Counted from the first letter of the stretch, positions 32,859 through 43,854 are shown. The stretch is 64,000 nucleotides of DNA from Pseudomonas shirazensis (GCF_014268785.2 NZ_JABWRD020000002.1:186001-250000), one strand, 5' to 3'. Notes: a model not told the origin generated them from the letters alone. A program made the numbers and translations.

Positions 32859-34313
32859 TCACTCGGCGCTGCGCGGCAGGCACAGGGTAACCCGCAGGCC
32901 GCCCTCGCGCAGGTTGAGCAAACTGACTTCACCGCCATGACTGTGGGCAATATTGCGCGCGATGCCCAGGCCCAGGCCATAGCCTTGCTGCTGCCCGGCC
33001 AAACGAAAATGCGGCTCGAACACCTGCTCCATTTGCTGCTGCGGCACACCCGGACCGTGGTCATCGACCTGCAGCACAAAGCCCTCCGGGCCATCGATGA
33101 TGCGCAGGTGCGCGCGCTCGCCGTACTTGATCGCGTTGTCGACCAGGTTGCCGATGCAGCGGCGCAGGGCCAAGGCCTTGCCCGGATACGGCGCCAACGC
33201 CCGCCCCTCGACAGTGATACGGCCGTCACGCAGGTACGGTTCAGCGAGAATTTCCAGCAGCTGGTTGAGATCGATCGGCTCGATGTTCTCGTGGATATCC
33301 GTGTCTTTGACGCACTGCAGTGCGCCTTTGACCAACAGCTCCAACTCGTCCAAATCACGGCTGAACTGCGCTTGCAGGCGTTCGTCTTCAAGCAGCTCGA
33401 CGCGCAGGCGCAGGCGCGTGATCGGCGTGCGCAAGTCGTGCGAGATCGCGCTGAATAGCTGGCTGCGCTCGGTCAGGTAACGGCTGATGCGCTCGCGCAT
33501 ACTGTTGAAGGCGCGACCTACCTCGACCACTTCGCTGCCGCCACCCTCGGTCACCGGCACCACCTCGGCGCCCAGCGACAGATCGCGGGCCGCGCGGGCC
33601 AGACGCTTCAACGGTCGACTTTGCCAGTGCACCAACAGGCCGATGAACAGCAGCAACATGGCCGTGGTCAGGGCAATGAAGCCGATCTGCTGACGCGGCA
33701 GGCGCTCGGCCTCAAGGCTGGTGTAGGGCTCCGGCAGCAGCGAGGCGATGTACAGCCACTCACCTTCGGCCAGGCGGATCTGGTTGACCAGCACCGGCGG
33801 GTTGAGCGGTTCCAGGGTCAGCGAATAATGCGCCCACGAGCGCGGCAGCTCATCGAGCTTGAGGCCGCTGTTGAAGATGCGCAGCTGATCGGGGCTGACG
33901 AACTCGACCGAGACTTCCACCTGCTGGCCGAGGCGCTCGTGCAGCACTTGCTGGAACACGTCGATGACTGCCTGCTTGCGCGGAGTGATCGGCAGCGTGG
34001 CCATGTCCAGCGGCTTGTCGTTGAGCGATACGAAAAAGCGCGTGCCGCCCATGCTGCGCAATTGGTCGAGGACCATTGGCCGATAGGCCACCGGCAACGA
34101 GCGGAAGTAACTGACACTGGCGCTCATCGAGTGGGCCAGGCTCTGCGCGCTGGCGCGCAGGCCCTGCAACTGGCTGGCGCGCAACTGCGCCACCCAGATC
34201 AAGCTCGACAGGCCCTGCGCCAGCAATACCACCAGCAGGGTCAACAGCAGCATGCGCCCCAGCAGAGAGCGCGGCAGCAGGCGCCAGCGACGCTCAGTGG
34301 CTGCGGTTGACAT
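32859..34313 (-). CDS. gltS: Sensor histidine kinase GltS
   Basis: A 484-aa inner-membrane kinase: TM1 about residues 18-42, a periplasmic sensor about 43-180, TM2 about 183-205, then HAMP. The H-box is SHDLRTPITRLRLR, and the HATPase domain has DNAIKYG and DHGPGVP. It partners with GltR to control glucose uptake (known gene pair). The ATG at 34313 lies inside the end of gltR (20-bp overlap). Confidence 0.94.
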   Translation of the reverse strand: MSTAATERRWRLLPRSLLGRMLLLTLLVVLLAQGLSSLIWVAQLRASQLQGLRASAQSLAHSMSASVSYFRSLPVAYRPMVLDQLRSMGGTRFFVSLNDKPLDMATLPITPRKQAVIDVFQQVLHERLGQQVEVSVEFVSPDQLRIFNSGLKLDELPRSWAHYSLTLEPLNPPVLVNQIRLAEGEWLYIASLLPEPYTSLEAERLPRQQIGFIALTTAMLLLFIGLLVHWQSRPLKRLARAARDLSLGAEVVPVTEGGGSEVVEVGRAFNSMRERISRYLTERSQLFSAISHDLRTPITRLRLRVELLEDERLQAQFSRDLDELELLVKGALQCVKDTDIHENIEPIDLNQLLEILAEPYLRDGRITVEGRALAPYPGKALALRRCIGNLVDNAIKYGERAHLRIIDGPEGFVLQVDDHGPGVPQQQMEQVFEPHFRLAGQQQGYGLGLGIARNIAHSHGGEVSLLNLREGGLRVTLCLPRSAE

Positions 34314-35019
34314 GTGCCGCCAGCAGGTAGCCACTGCCGCGCACGGTGCGGATCAGCCGTGGCGGTTTGTCGGTATCGCGCAGGCGTGAACGCAGGCGGC
34401 TGACGGCCATGTCGACGATACGGTCGAGCGGCATCGGCTCGCGGCCACGGGTAGCATTGCCAATGGTGTCGCGGTCGAGGATCTGCTGCGGGTGGTCGAG
34501 AAACAGTTTGAGCAAAGCGAAGTCGGCGCCCGATAGAATCACCTCTTCACCGTCGCGGTGGAACAGTCGATGGCTGACGGTGTCCAGCTGCCATTCGTCA
34601 AACGCCAGCACGGCACTGGCGGGCGCTACCTGGCCAAACTCAGCACGGCGCAGCAAGGCCTTGATCCGTGCTTGCAACTCCCGTGGGCTGAACGGTTTGC
34701 CGAGGTAGTCATCGGCGCCCAGCTCCAGGCCGATGACCCGATCGGCCTCGTCGGAACTGGCGGTGAGCATGATGATCGGCACCCGCGACTGGCGCGGGTG
34801 CTGGCGCACCCAACGGCATAAGCTGAAGCCGTCTTCGTCGGGCAGCATCACGTCGAGAATCACCAGGTCACACGTCGTGCTGTCCAGCGCCTGGCGAAAA
34901 CCCTGGCCATCGGCCTCGGCGCGCACCTGAAACCCCGAACGGCTCAGGTAGGTCTGCAGGAGTTCGCGGATGTCATGGTCGTCATCGACCATCAGGATCG
35001 ATCGGGCGGCAGTGCTCAC
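34294..35019 (-). CDS. gltR: Response regulator GltR
   Basis: A 241-aa OmpR/PhoB-type regulator. The receiver domain (5-120) has phospho-acceptor D56 (LVILDVMLP) and K in YLGKPFS. The C-terminal winged helix (about 135-235) ends [13 protein letters not shown]. It represses or activates gts/oprB in response to 6-phosphogluconate or ketogluconate (reported for the genus). It is followed directly by gltS. Confidence 0.94.
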   Translation of the reverse strand: MSTAARSILMVDDDHDIRELLQTYLSRSGFQVRAEADGQGFRQALDSTTCDLVILDVMLPDEDGFSLCRWVRQHPRQSRVPIIMLTASSDEADRVIGLELGADDYLGKPFSPRELQARIKALLRRAEFGQVAPASAVLAFDEWQLDTVSHRLFHRDGEEVILSGADFALLKLFLDHPQQILDRDTIGNATRGREPMPLDRIVDMAVSRLRSRLRDTDKPPRLIRTVRGSGYLLAAHVNRSH

Positions 35020-35092
35020 TAAAATACCTTCCTCTGGTGCACGCGGGTCTAGCTGCCCGCTGTTATTGAGGTCGTCTTGCCTGGGGCGGTGG

Positions 35093-36061
35093 TCAGTTGC
35101 GGGGCAAACTCATCGTCTGCTGCAGCGCCACACCGGCACCCAGCAAGCCGGAAAACTCAGCGGTGACCAACCATACCGGGATCCCGGCAAAATAGCCGCT
35201 CATGCAGCCCTTGTCGGCAAAGCTGGCAGCAAAACCGCTGCGCAGGAACAGCTCGGCAAACCGCGGGATCACGCCACCGACGATATACACCCCGCCGCGC
35301 GCGCCGAGGGTGAGTACGTTGTTGCCGGCAACCCGGCCAAGGAAGCAGCAAAACTGTTCGATCACGGCCAATGCCTGCGGCTCACCAGCCAGCGCAGCCT
35401 CGGTGACTTCAGCTGGGCTCAGGTGAACTGGCTGAACACCATCCAGCGCGCACATCGCCTGATACAAGCGCACCAGGCCGCCGCCGCTGAGCACGGTTTC
35501 GGCACTGACATGGCCAATCTGGCTCTGCATCTGCTGATGGATCGCCGCTTCACGCGCGTTACCGACGGGCAGGTCGACATGGCCGCCCTCGCCCGGCACC
35601 GCCATCCACTGTTGCTGGTTGAGGTGCAACAAGCTGCCGACGCCCAGCCCGGTGCCAGGGCCGATCACCAGCGCCGGACGGGCTGGGTCGGCGTCACCGG
35701 CGCATACCGCCTGGAATTCACCTGGCAGCAAACGGGTCATGCCCAGCGCCATCGCCGAGAAGTCGTTGAGCAACAGCAGCTGCTTGACCTGAAGCATGTC
35801 GCAGAACGCCCGGCGGCTCAGCCGCCAGTGGTTGTTGGTGAACTGGAACTCATCGCCATCCACCGGCCCGGCAACCGCCAGGCATATCGCCGCGAGCTCA
35901 CCGCGTGCGATGCCCTGCTCCTGCAGGTACGCCTGGATCGCCTGCTCCAGGCTGGTGTAGTCAGCCGTCGGCAACACCCGCACGGCGTGCAGCTGGTTGT
36001 CGCGCCAAAGGGCAAAACGTGCGTTGGTGCCACCGATGTCGCCAACCAGCAACTCATTCAC
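35093..36061 (-). CDS. glk: Glucokinase
   Basis: A 322-aa bacterial glucokinase (ROK-unrelated Glk family). It has the phosphate-binding start [15 protein letters not shown], the sugar site FTNNHWRLS and NDFSAMALG, and [11 protein letters not shown]. It converts glucose to glucose-6-phosphate. It overlaps edd by 4 bp (ATGA), so edd-glk is a coupled unit. Confidence 0.97.
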   Translation of the reverse strand: MNELLVGDIGGTNARFALWRDNQLHAVRVLPTADYTSLEQAIQAYLQEQGIARGELAAICLAVAGPVDGDEFQFTNNHWRLSRRAFCDMLQVKQLLLLNDFSAMALGMTRLLPGEFQAVCAGDADPARPALVIGPGTGLGVGSLLHLNQQQWMAVPGEGGHVDLPVGNAREAAIHQQMQSQIGHVSAETVLSGGGLVRLYQAMCALDGVQPVHLSPAEVTEAALAGEPQALAVIEQFCCFLGRVAGNNVLTLGARGGVYIVGGVIPRFAELFLRSGFAASFADKGCMSGYFAGIPVWLVTAEFSGLLGAGVALQQTMSLPRN

Positions 36062-37884
36062 TTGAGATTCTCCAGGCCAGAGGTAAAGGCGCTGGCGCCC
36101 TGTTCCGCTGAACTGAACGCCATGCGCATGAAACCAAACAGTTCGCGTCCGCAGCCCAGGTCATTGCCCTGGGGTGCAGGCGGCAGATCGCGGCTGGCCA
36201 GCTCTTCGGCCGAGACCATCACCCGCAAGGTGCCTTCGACACCATCAACGCGCACCATATCACCATCGCGCACACGTGCCAGCGGGCCGCCGTCGAACGC
36301 TTCCGGGCAGACGTGGATCGCCGCCGGGATCTTGCCCGAGGCGCCAGACATACGCCCATCGGTGACCAGCGCGACCTTGAAGCCGCGGTCCTGCAGCACG
36401 CCGAGAAACGGCGTCATCTTGTGCAGCTCGGGCATGCCGTTGCAGCGCGGGCCCTGGAAGCGCATCACCGCGACGAAATCGCACTCCAGCTCACCGGCCT
36501 TGAACGCATCGGCCAATGCCTGCTGATCTTCGAACACTCGCGCCGGCGCTTCGACCACGCGGTGCTCGGGCGCCACGGCGGAGACTTTCATCACGCCGCG
36601 GCCGAGGTTGCCTTCCATCACCCGTAGGCCGCCCTCGCTGGAGAATGGCCGCGAAGCCGGGCGCAGGATGTTCTCGTCCAGGCTTTGCAACGGGCCTTCG
36701 CGCCAGACCAGCCGGCCATCTTCCAGGAACGGCTCCTGGGTGTAACGGCGCAGGCCATGCCCGGCCACGGTGTTGACGTCGTCGTGCAGCAGGCCGGCAT
36801 CGAGCAGCTCGCGAATCAGGAACGACATGCCGCCGGCGGCCTGGAAGTGGTTGATGTCGGCTTTGCCATTGGGGTAGACGTTGGACAGGGTTGGCACGAC
36901 CTCGGACAGGTCAGCCATGTCCTGCCAGGTCAACTGGATGCCGGCAGCCTGGGCAATCGCCGGGATGTGCAGGGTGTGGTTGGTCGAGCCGCCGGTGGCA
37001 TGCAGGGCGACGATCGAGTTGACCAGGGCCTTTTCATCGACGATTTCGCCCAGCGGCATGAAGCTGCCGCTGGCTTTGGTCATGCGCGTGACCTGCTGCG
37101 CAGCTTCGGCGGTGAGGGCATCACGCAACGGCGTGTAAGGATTGACGAACGAGGCGCCGGGCAGGTGCAGGCCCATCACTTCCATCACCAGCTGGTTGGT
37201 GTTGGCGGTGCCGTAGAAGGTGCAGGTGCCGGGGCTATGGTAGGAGTTCATTTCCGACTCGAGCAGCTCTTCGCGGCTGGCCTTGCCTTCGGCATAGCGC
37301 TGGCGCACATCGGCCTTTTGCTTGTTGGAAATGCCCGACGGCATTGGTCCGCCAGGGACGAAGATGGTCGGCAGATGGCCGAAGCGCAACGCGCCCATCA
37401 TCAGGCCAGGGACGATCTTGTCGCAGATGCCGAGCATCAAGGCGGCGTCGAACATGTTGTGCGACAGGGCAATGGCGGTGGACATCGCGATCACTTCGCG
37501 GCTGGCGATGGCCAGCTCCATGCCCGGCTCACCCTGGGTGACGCCATCGCACATGGCCGGCACACCGCCGGCAAACTGGCCGACCGAGCCGATCTCGCGC
37601 AGCGCCTGTTTGATCTGCTCGGGGAAATGCTGGTAAGGCTGATGCGCCGAAAGCATGTCGTTATAAGCCGAAACAATTGCCACGTTGGCGGCATTCATCA
37701 TGCGCAGACTGTGTTTGTCTTCGCTACCGCAGCCGGCCACGCCGTGGGCGAAGTTGGCGCACTGCAGGCTGGCGCGCATCGGGCCGTCACTGGCCGCACC
37801 GCGAATCAGTTGCAGATAACGTTCACGGGTAGGACGGCTACGTTCGATCAGCCGTTGGGTGACCTCTAGGATGCGCGGGTGCAT
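36058..37884 (-). CDS. edd: 6-phosphogluconate dehydratase
   Basis: Dehydrates 6-phosphogluconate to KDPG. It is 608 aa, of the IlvD/Edd family, and uses an Fe-S cluster: Cys in [20 protein letters not shown] and GICDKIVPG. The C-terminal swivelling domain has [15 protein letters not shown]. It opens the edd-glk-gltRS cluster and is divergent from gap, with HexR-like sites between. Confidence 0.97.
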   Translation of the reverse strand: MHPRILEVTQRLIERSRPTRERYLQLIRGAASDGPMRASLQCANFAHGVAGCGSEDKHSLRMMNAANVAIVSAYNDMLSAHQPYQHFPEQIKQALREIGSVGQFAGGVPAMCDGVTQGEPGMELAIASREVIAMSTAIALSHNMFDAALMLGICDKIVPGLMMGALRFGHLPTIFVPGGPMPSGISNKQKADVRQRYAEGKASREELLESEMNSYHSPGTCTFYGTANTNQLVMEVMGLHLPGASFVNPYTPLRDALTAEAAQQVTRMTKASGSFMPLGEIVDEKALVNSIVALHATGGSTNHTLHIPAIAQAAGIQLTWQDMADLSEVVPTLSNVYPNGKADINHFQAAGGMSFLIRELLDAGLLHDDVNTVAGHGLRRYTQEPFLEDGRLVWREGPLQSLDENILRPASRPFSSEGGLRVMEGNLGRGVMKVSAVAPEHRVVEAPARVFEDQQALADAFKAGELECDFVAVMRFQGPRCNGMPELHKMTPFLGVLQDRGFKVALVTDGRMSGASGKIPAAIHVCPEAFDGGPLARVRDGDMVRVDGVEGTLRVMVSAEELASRDLPPAPQGNDLGCGRELFGFMRMAFSSAEQGASAFTSGLENLK

Positions 37885-38007
37885 GTACTGAACTCCAGGC
37901 TGACGGTAAGGGTGATCTGAAGCGGGATTTCCCCTCCCCCCGATTGCGACCTAGGCTCAAGTGAAACCTGCCTGGTGCACCGTGGAAGCAGCTCGCCCGA
38001 CCACTCG

Positions 38008-38023
38008 TTGTATGTTTACACAA
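38008..38023. promoter_or_regulatory. Putative HexR operator 1, edd/gap
   Basis: TTGTATGTTTACACAA fits TTGT-N8-ACAA exactly. It lies 124 bp before edd, on the edd side of the divergent interval. Confidence 0.65.
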
Positions 38024-38070
38024 AATACTGCCATCAAAAGGGCTTGTTTTCTATCCCATAACGCATAATC

Positions 38071-38088
38071 TTGTAATTCCAATAACAA
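38071..38088. promoter_or_regulatory. Putative HexR operator 2, edd/gap
   Basis: TTGTAATTCCAATAACAA, 77 bp before gap. It has the same half-sites as the 38008 site but a 10-nt spacer, and aligns with the zwf/hexR site. Confidence 0.6.
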
Positions 38089-38165
38089 AATCGTTTCAGT
38101 GAATGCGTGCTCCACGGCAACAGACCTTGTGCCACAGCCTTCACCCGACTGCCAGAGGTATTACC

Positions 38166-39167
38166 ATGACCCTACGCATCGCCATCAACGGATTCGGCCG
38201 TATCGGGCGCAACGTCCTGCGCGCACTGTATACCCAAGGCTACCGGCAAGACCTGCAGGTCGTCGCCATCAACGATCTGGGCGACAGCGCGATGAACGCC
38301 CACCTGCTCAAGTACGACAGCGTCCACGGCATTTTCGATGCACAGGTCGAGGCCGATCATGAAAGCCTGACCGTCAACGGCGACCGCATCGCGGTCAGCG
38401 CCATCCGTAATCCGGCCGAGCTGCCGTGGAAGGCCGAAGCCATCGACGTCGTATTCGAATGCACCGGGCTGTTCACCGACCGCGCCAAGGCTGCAGCACA
38501 TTTGAGCGCCGGCGCCGGCAAGGTAATCATTTCGGCGCCAGGCAAGGGCGTTGACGCCACCATCGTCTACGGGGTCAACCATGATGTGCTGCGTGCCTCG
38601 CACCAGATCATCTCCAGCGCCTCCTGCACCACCAACTGCCTGGCGCCGATTGCCCAGGTGCTGCACCGCGAGTTCGGCATCGAGCAGGGTTTGATGACTA
38701 CCATTCACGCCTACACCAACGACCAGGTCCTGACCGACGTGTACCACAGCGACCCATACCGGGCGCGTTCAGCCACCCAGTCGATGATCCCGAGCAAGAC
38801 CGGCGCCGCCGAAGCGGTCGGCCTGGTGCTGCCAGAACTGGCGGGCAAGCTGACCGGCATGGCCGTGCGCGTGCCGGTGATCAATGTGTCGCTGGTGGAT
38901 CTGACCGTCAATCTCAAGCGCGAAGCCAGCGCCGAGCAGGTCAACCAGCTGTTCCTCGAAGCCAGCCGCCACTCGCGGGTACTGGGTTACAACGCCCTGC
39001 CGCTGGTGTCGTGCGACTTCAACCACAACCCGTTGTCGTCGATCTTCGATGCCAATCACACCCGCAGTAACGGTCGCATGCTCAAGGTGCTGGCCTGGTA
39101 TGACAACGAGTGGGGCTTCTCCAACCGCATGCTCGACAACTGCCTGGCGCTGCACAACGCGCAGTAA
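38166..39167 (+). CDS. gap: Glyceraldehyde-3-phosphate dehydrogenase, type I
   Basis: Oxidises glyceraldehyde-3-phosphate from the Entner-Doudoroff route. It is 333 aa, with the NAD fold [15 protein letters not shown] and catalytic Cys in [11 protein letters not shown]. The ATG at 38166 follows AGAGGTATT; the frame extends to 38103 without a ribosome site. It is divergent from edd and co-controlled by HexR in P. putida (known). Confidence 0.97.
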   Translation: MTLRIAINGFGRIGRNVLRALYTQGYRQDLQVVAINDLGDSAMNAHLLKYDSVHGIFDAQVEADHESLTVNGDRIAVSAIRNPAELPWKAEAIDVVFECTGLFTDRAKAAAHLSAGAGKVIISAPGKGVDATIVYGVNHDVLRASHQIISSASCTTNCLAPIAQVLHREFGIEQGLMTTIHAYTNDQVLTDVYHSDPYRARSATQSMIPSKTGAAEAVGLVLPELAGKLTGMAVRVPVINVSLVDLTVNLKREASAEQVNQLFLEASRHSRVLGYNALPLVSCDFNHNPLSSIFDANHTRSNGRMLKVLAWYDNEWGFSNRMLDNCLALHNAQ

Positions 39168-39267
39168 GGTGGCTCGCCCAGCAGGCAGCGCAGACATTGC
39201 GCTGCCTGCTGGGGCCGGACATAAGCCTCGCAAGGGATCAGTTTTAACGCTTGACCAATATGGGTGA

Positions 39268-39282
39268 TGATAAGCATTATCA
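39268..39282 (+). promoter_or_regulatory. Fur box before the ECF sigma gene
   Basis: TGATAAGCATTATCA matches the 7-1-7 Fur core TGATAATnATTATCA at 13 of 14 defined positions. It lies 29 bp before the sigma-factor start, so the heme-signalling cluster should open under iron shortage. Confidence 0.85.
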
Positions 39283-39310
39283 TTAACCTCCGTATCGGCC
39301 AGGTCGCCCC

Positions 39311-39823
39311 GTGAGTCAGTCACGCTTCAATATCGTCTTCCTAACCCAACGCCTCAGCCTGCTGCGCACGCTGCAAGGCATGGTGGGCAACCCCAGTACC
39401 GCTGAAGACCTGCTCCAGGAAACCTACCTGCGGGTAACCCGCGCCCTGGGCGAACGGCCGGTCGAACACCTCGAGCCGTTCGTGTTCCAGACTGCCCGCA
39501 ACCTGGCCCTGGATCACCTGCGCGCCCGCCGCGTACAAGCGCGCACGCTGGTCGAGGATGTGCCCGAGCAGATCCTGCACAACGTCGCCGCCCCCACCAG
39601 CAGCAGCGAGGACGCCGCCCACGCCGAGCAGTTGCTCAAGCACCTAAGTGTCAGCCTTGGCCAACTGAGCACGCGCCAGCAGCGCATCTTCATCCTCAGC
39701 CGCCTGCACGGCGCCAGCTACCTGGAGATTGCCGAGCAGTTGCAGGTTTCGGCGAGCACCGTGCAAAAGGAACTGAAACTGATCATGGCCATCTGCATGG
39801 GTGTGGCCGAGCGGCTCAAGTAA
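39311..39823 (+). CDS. FecI-type ECF sigma factor (HasI-like)
   Basis: A 170-aa sigma factor with region 2 (about 5-70, SAEDLLQETYLRV-like) and region 4 (about 110-160, LSTRQQRIFILSRLHGASYLEIAEQL). It would direct RNA polymerase to the receptor gene when the receptor signals through the FecR protein. The start is GTG at 39311, behind a Fur box. The order sigma-FecR-receptor is the classic cell-surface signalling arrangement. Confidence 0.93.
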   Translation: MSQSRFNIVFLTQRLSLLRTLQGMVGNPSTAEDLLQETYLRVTRALGERPVEHLEPFVFQTARNLALDHLRARRVQARTLVEDVPEQILHNVAAPTSSSEDAAHAEQLLKHLSVSLGQLSTRQQRIFILSRLHGASYLEIAEQLQVSASTVQKELKLIMAICMGVAERLK

Positions 39824-39916
39824 GCCGACCGCTGGCCCGCCAGGATCGGTAAAGCGCTTGCCTTGGCCCGTTGCAGCCCCGATCATTCGGCAAAATCCCC
39901 CAAGCAAGGACCCTTC

Positions 39917-40879
39917 GTGACCGACAGCCCCAGCCCCCGCCCGACACCTGCCGGGCCCGATGCCCGCGCGCGTGCCATGGACGAGGCACTGGACTGGCTG
40001 CTGCGCCTGCAATGCGCCAGCGCAGCAGACACCGCAGCCTTCGAGGCCTGGCTGAGCGCTGCGCCGGAAAACGCCGAGGCCTATGTCGAGGCCGAAGCGG
40101 TTTGGAACGGTGTGCCCCTGCGTCAGGCCGCCGGCCAGATCCACCAGGCCCAGCGCAACGCTCCAGCCGCTCGCCTGCGCCGCCACTGGAAGCCACTGGC
40201 CAGCGCAGCCGTGCTGCTGGTCGGCCTGTTCACCTTCGGCAACCTGCCGGTGCGGCTGCAGGCCGATCACCTGACCGTGGTCGGCGAGCGCCAGCGGCTG
40301 CAGCTGGACGACGGCACCAAGGTCCTGCTCAACACCGACTCGGCGTTTGCCAGCGATGTGCGCGACGGCCAGCCAGTGGCCCGCCTGCTACAAGGCGAGG
40401 CGTACTTTCAGGTACGCCGTGCCGGTGAGCAGGCGCTTGAGGTGCAGGCCGGGCCGATACGTGCGCAGGTCCGCGACACCGACTTTGCCGTGCGCTACCT
40501 GGATGGCCAGGCGCAGGTCCGCGTGCAGCGCGGCGATGTCGACCTGCACGCCGCCAGTGATCAGCACATTCGCCTGCGCGCCGGCGACAGCATCAGCGTT
40601 GGCCCGCAGGGTTTTGGCCAGCCCAGCCGCCCTGATATGCGCCAGGATCTGGCCTGGGTCGAGGGCCGCCTGGTGTTCGAGAACTGCCCGCTGAGCGAAG
40701 TATTGGCCGAGGTGCGCCGTTACTATCCGGGCTGGATCATCAGCCGCAACGGCGCGCTCGAGCAGGTTGCCGTGACCGGTAACTACCGCCTCGACCAACC
40801 GCTGGAAACCTTGCGCGCGCTGGCCCAGATCACCTCAGCCAGGCTGCATGAATACCCGGCGCTGGTGATCCTCAACTGA
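39917..40879 (+). CDS. FecR-type sigma regulator
   Basis: A 320-aa inner-membrane signal transducer. A cytosolic DUF4880-type N-domain (DEALDWLLRLQ...FEAWLSAAPENAEAY) is followed by one TM helix (about 92-110, LASAAVLLVGLFTFGNL) and a periplasmic FecR domain (about 125-220, GERQRLQLDDGTKVLLNTDS). The C-terminal STN-contacting region ends EYPALVILN. GTG at 39917 has AAGGA 7 nt upstream; the frame opens earlier but without a ribosome site. Confidence 0.92.
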   Translation: MTDSPSPRPTPAGPDARARAMDEALDWLLRLQCASAADTAAFEAWLSAAPENAEAYVEAEAVWNGVPLRQAAGQIHQAQRNAPAARLRRHWKPLASAAVLLVGLFTFGNLPVRLQADHLTVVGERQRLQLDDGTKVLLNTDSAFASDVRDGQPVARLLQGEAYFQVRRAGEQALEVQAGPIRAQVRDTDFAVRYLDGQAQVRVQRGDVDLHAASDQHIRLRAGDSISVGPQGFGQPSRPDMRQDLAWVEGRLVFENCPLSEVLAEVRRYYPGWIISRNGALEQVAVTGNYRLDQPLETLRALAQITSARLHEYPALVILN

Positions 40880-41017
40880 ATCGCTGACTGCCGCCTTGAT
40901 TATTTTTACGCGATCGCTACCCACAACACGTCTCGTTATAGCCAATGCAACTGATTCTTGTTTTTAAACAGGAACAAGCATCACCTATAACAGTTCGCGC
41001 GTCTGGGAGCGTTTTCG

Positions 41018-43600
41018 ATGTCCACAGCTCAACTCCGCCCGTCACCCCGCCGCCTGGGACAGCTGTCTCTGCTGACCTTGGCCCTGATCGCCAGTGGCAC
41101 CGTCAGCCTGCCGGCCCTGGCCGCAGAGCCGGCCCAGGCCAACAGCCCGCGCATGGGCGATTACCGCTTCAGCATTAGCCAACAGCCACTGGTTGCGGCC
41201 ATCAACGCCTTCAGCCAGGTTACCGGCTGGCAGGTCGGCTTCAGCGCCGAGGTCGCCGAGGGTATCTCATCGCCCGGCGTCCAGGGCTCGCTGCCAGCCG
41301 AGCCTGCGCTGCAGCGTTTGCTGCAAGGCACCGGGCTGAGCTACCGCAAGATCGGTAACGGCAACGTGGTGCTTGAACGCCAGTCGGCCAGCAGTGTGAT
41401 TGCCCTGCAGCAACTGACCGTCAGCGCCACCCGCAGCGCCCAGGATGTCAGCCAGGTGCCGAGCACCGTCACTGTGCAGACCCGCGAGCAGCTGGATCGA
41501 CAGAACGTCAACGATATCCAGCAATTGGTGCGTTACGAGCCGGGTGTTTCGGTTGGCGGCACCGGCCAGCGCAGCGGCCTCAACGGCTACAACATCCGCG
41601 GCATCGACGGTGAACGGATCCTGACCCAGATCGACGGAGTGTCGATCCCCGACAGTTTCTTCTACGGCCCCTATGCGCAGACCCAACGCAACTATGTCGA
41701 CCCGGAAATCGTCAAGCGCGTAGAGATACTGCGCGGCCCGGCTTCGGTGCTGTACGGCAGCAACGCCATCGGTGGCGCGGTCAGCTACTTCACCCTCGAC
41801 GCGGACGACATCATCAAACCGGGCAAGGACATCGGCGCACGCTTGAAGACCGGTTACAGCTCGGCTGACGAAAGCTGGCTGACCTCGGCCACAATCGCCG
41901 GCCGCCAGGGCGATGTCGATGGCCTGCTGCACTTGAGCCAGCGTAACGGCCATGAGACCCAGTCCTATGGCGAGCACAACGGCACCGGGCTCGATCGCAC
42001 CGCGGCCAACCCTGAAGACGTGCGCACTACCAACGTGCTGGCCAAGGCCGGCTGGAACTACGCCGACGATGCGCGGCTGGGCTTTACCTACGAAACCTAC
42101 AAGGATGATCGCGATCAGAACATCCTCAGCGCCGTAGGCGGGCCGTTCATACCAGGCTTTGGCGCGATGAATTCATACCGCGCGCGCCAGGGCAATGACA
42201 CGGTCACTCGCGAGCGGTTTGGCATCAACCATGAATTCGGCCTCGACAGCCTGTTCGCCGACCGCGCCAAGTGGAGCCTGAACTACCAGATCGCCAAGAC
42301 CGATCAGCGTACCGAAGAGCTGTATGTCGCCTCGGGTCGCCAGGTAGCACGTGACCGCAAGACCACTTACAAGGACCGCCAATGGGTATTCGACGGGCAG
42401 TTGGACAAGTCCTTCAGCATCGGCCAGACCGACCATCTGCTGACCTACGGCACCACCCTCAAGCATGAAGAAGTCACCGGTACGCGCAGCGGCAGCGGCA
42501 CCTGCCTGAACGTCGGCGGCAGCTGCACAGCGGTAGGCCAGGACAGCGCCCGCGATGGCCAGGCGCTGGTCAGCGACTTCCCGGACCCGACCGTCGACAC
42601 TTACAGTCTGTTCGCCCAGGACGAGATTCGCTGGAACAGCTGGACCTTCCTGCCTGGCGCGCGCTACGACTACACGCGCATGCGACCGGAGATGACCGAC
42701 GCCTTCCTGCGTGGCATTCAGGGCACCGGCGTTGCTCCGACTGCGGTCGACGACTCGGACAAGAAGTGGCATCGCCTGTCGCCCAAGCTTGGCGTAACCT
42801 ACGCCTTTGACGACAACTACACCTGGTACGGCCAGTACGCCGAAGGCTTCCGCACGCCGACGGCCAAGTCGATGTACGGGCGCTTCGACAACCCGATTGT
42901 GGGCTACCGGGTAGAGGGCAATCCGGGCCTGGAGCCGGAAAAAAGCAAGAGCTATGAAACCGGCCTGCGCGGCAACTTTGCCGCGGGTAACTTCGATGTC
43001 GCGGTGTTCTACAACAAGTACCGGGATTTCATCAACGAAGACGCCGTGCAGTCGGCCAACCTCGGCACCACCTTCCAGGCCAGCAACATCAAGCACGCCA
43101 CCATCAAGGGCGCCGAGTTCAAAGGCCGCTTGAACCTCGATCACTTTGGCGCATCGCAGGGCCTGTATGGCCAGACCTCGATTGCCTATGCCCACGGTCG
43201 CAACGATGACAATGGCCAGCCGATCAACAGCGTCAACCCGCTGACCGGCGTGTTTGGTCTCGGTTATGACCAGGCCGACTATGGCGCCCTGCTCAGCTGG
43301 ACTTTGGTCAAACGCAAGACCCGCGTCGACGACAGCGCCTTCTTCGCTCCGGACGGCGCCAGCACCCAGTTCCGCAGCCCGGGCTACGGCGTGCTCGACT
43401 TGAGCGGTTTCTACAAGGTCACCGACGACGTCACCGTCAACGCCGGCGTGTACAACCTGACCAACAAGAAGTACTGGCAGTGGGATTCGGTGCGTGGCTA
43501 CGACGGCCAGGGCGAAGCGGCGGTGACCCAGCCAGCCAACCTCGACCGCCTGACCATGCCCGGGCGCAATTTTGCCGTGAACGTGATCTGGGATATCTGA
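41018..43600 (+). CDS. TonB-dependent heme-type receptor with STN signalling domain
   Basis: An 860-aa outer-membrane receptor/transducer: signal peptide to ALAA (about 36), an STN domain (about 50-115, FSISQQPLVAAINAFSQVTGW), plug (about 135-260, RGIDGERILTQIDGVSIPD) and barrel ending NVIWDI. The STN domain and neighbouring sigma/FecR genes make it a signalling receptor. Its position next to a heme oxygenase points to heme. In heme receptors a His lies between FRAP and NPNL; here the segments are FRTP (611-614) and NPGL (635-638) with no His between. No hemophore gene is seen, so calling it HasR would be too specific. Confidence 0.9.
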   Translation: MSTAQLRPSPRRLGQLSLLTLALIASGTVSLPALAAEPAQANSPRMGDYRFSISQQPLVAAINAFSQVTGWQVGFSAEVAEGISSPGVQGSLPAEPALQRLLQGTGLSYRKIGNGNVVLERQSASSVIALQQLTVSATRSAQDVSQVPSTVTVQTREQLDRQNVNDIQQLVRYEPGVSVGGTGQRSGLNGYNIRGIDGERILTQIDGVSIPDSFFYGPYAQTQRNYVDPEIVKRVEILRGPASVLYGSNAIGGAVSYFTLDADDIIKPGKDIGARLKTGYSSADESWLTSATIAGRQGDVDGLLHLSQRNGHETQSYGEHNGTGLDRTAANPEDVRTTNVLAKAGWNYADDARLGFTYETYKDDRDQNILSAVGGPFIPGFGAMNSYRARQGNDTVTRERFGINHEFGLDSLFADRAKWSLNYQIAKTDQRTEELYVASGRQVARDRKTTYKDRQWVFDGQLDKSFSIGQTDHLLTYGTTLKHEEVTGTRSGSGTCLNVGGSCTAVGQDSARDGQALVSDFPDPTVDTYSLFAQDEIRWNSWTFLPGARYDYTRMRPEMTDAFLRGIQGTGVAPTAVDDSDKKWHRLSPKLGVTYAFDDNYTWYGQYAEGFRTPTAKSMYGRFDNPIVGYRVEGNPGLEPEKSKSYETGLRGNFAAGNFDVAVFYNKYRDFINEDAVQSANLGTTFQASNIKHATIKGAEFKGRLNLDHFGASQGLYGQTSIAYAHGRNDDNGQPINSVNPLTGVFGLGYDQADYGALLSWTLVKRKTRVDDSAFFAPDGASTQFRSPGYGVLDLSGFYKVTDDVTVNAGVYNLTNKKYWQWDSVRGYDGQGEAAVTQPANLDRLTMPGRNFAVNVIWDI

Positions 43601-43630
43601 CCTGCGCATTACCTGCTTACGCGGCCCCCT

Positions 43631-43755
43631 GTAGCGGCCTTGCCGGGGCGCCGGACCGGTCGGAAAGGGCTGCGTAGCGGCCCCAGGATTTGTGCAGCAC
43701 CGCAGAATTGCTGGGCCCGCTTTGCGGGCCTTTCGCGACACGAGGCCGCTCCTAC
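43631..43755. repeat. Composite palindromic repeat, copy B (inverted)
   Basis: The reverse complement aligns along its whole length with 16174-16300, including GGCCCGCAAAGCGGGCCCAG and CCCTTTCCGACCGGTCCGG. It lies between the receptor gene and hemO and has no coding capacity. Confidence 0.85.
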
Positions 43756-43854
43756 ATCGACCTGCGCTGCCAGGATTATTGAGCATGAATTTTTACTGTG
43801 TTCAGCCCGCTTGTTCGTCTCGTAACTAGACCGCCCATTTTCCAAGGACCCACC

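Noticed and set aside
38103..38165. Upstream extension of gap
   Set aside because: The in-frame ATG at 38103 has no ribosome site and adds residues absent from the family; AGAGG favours 38166.
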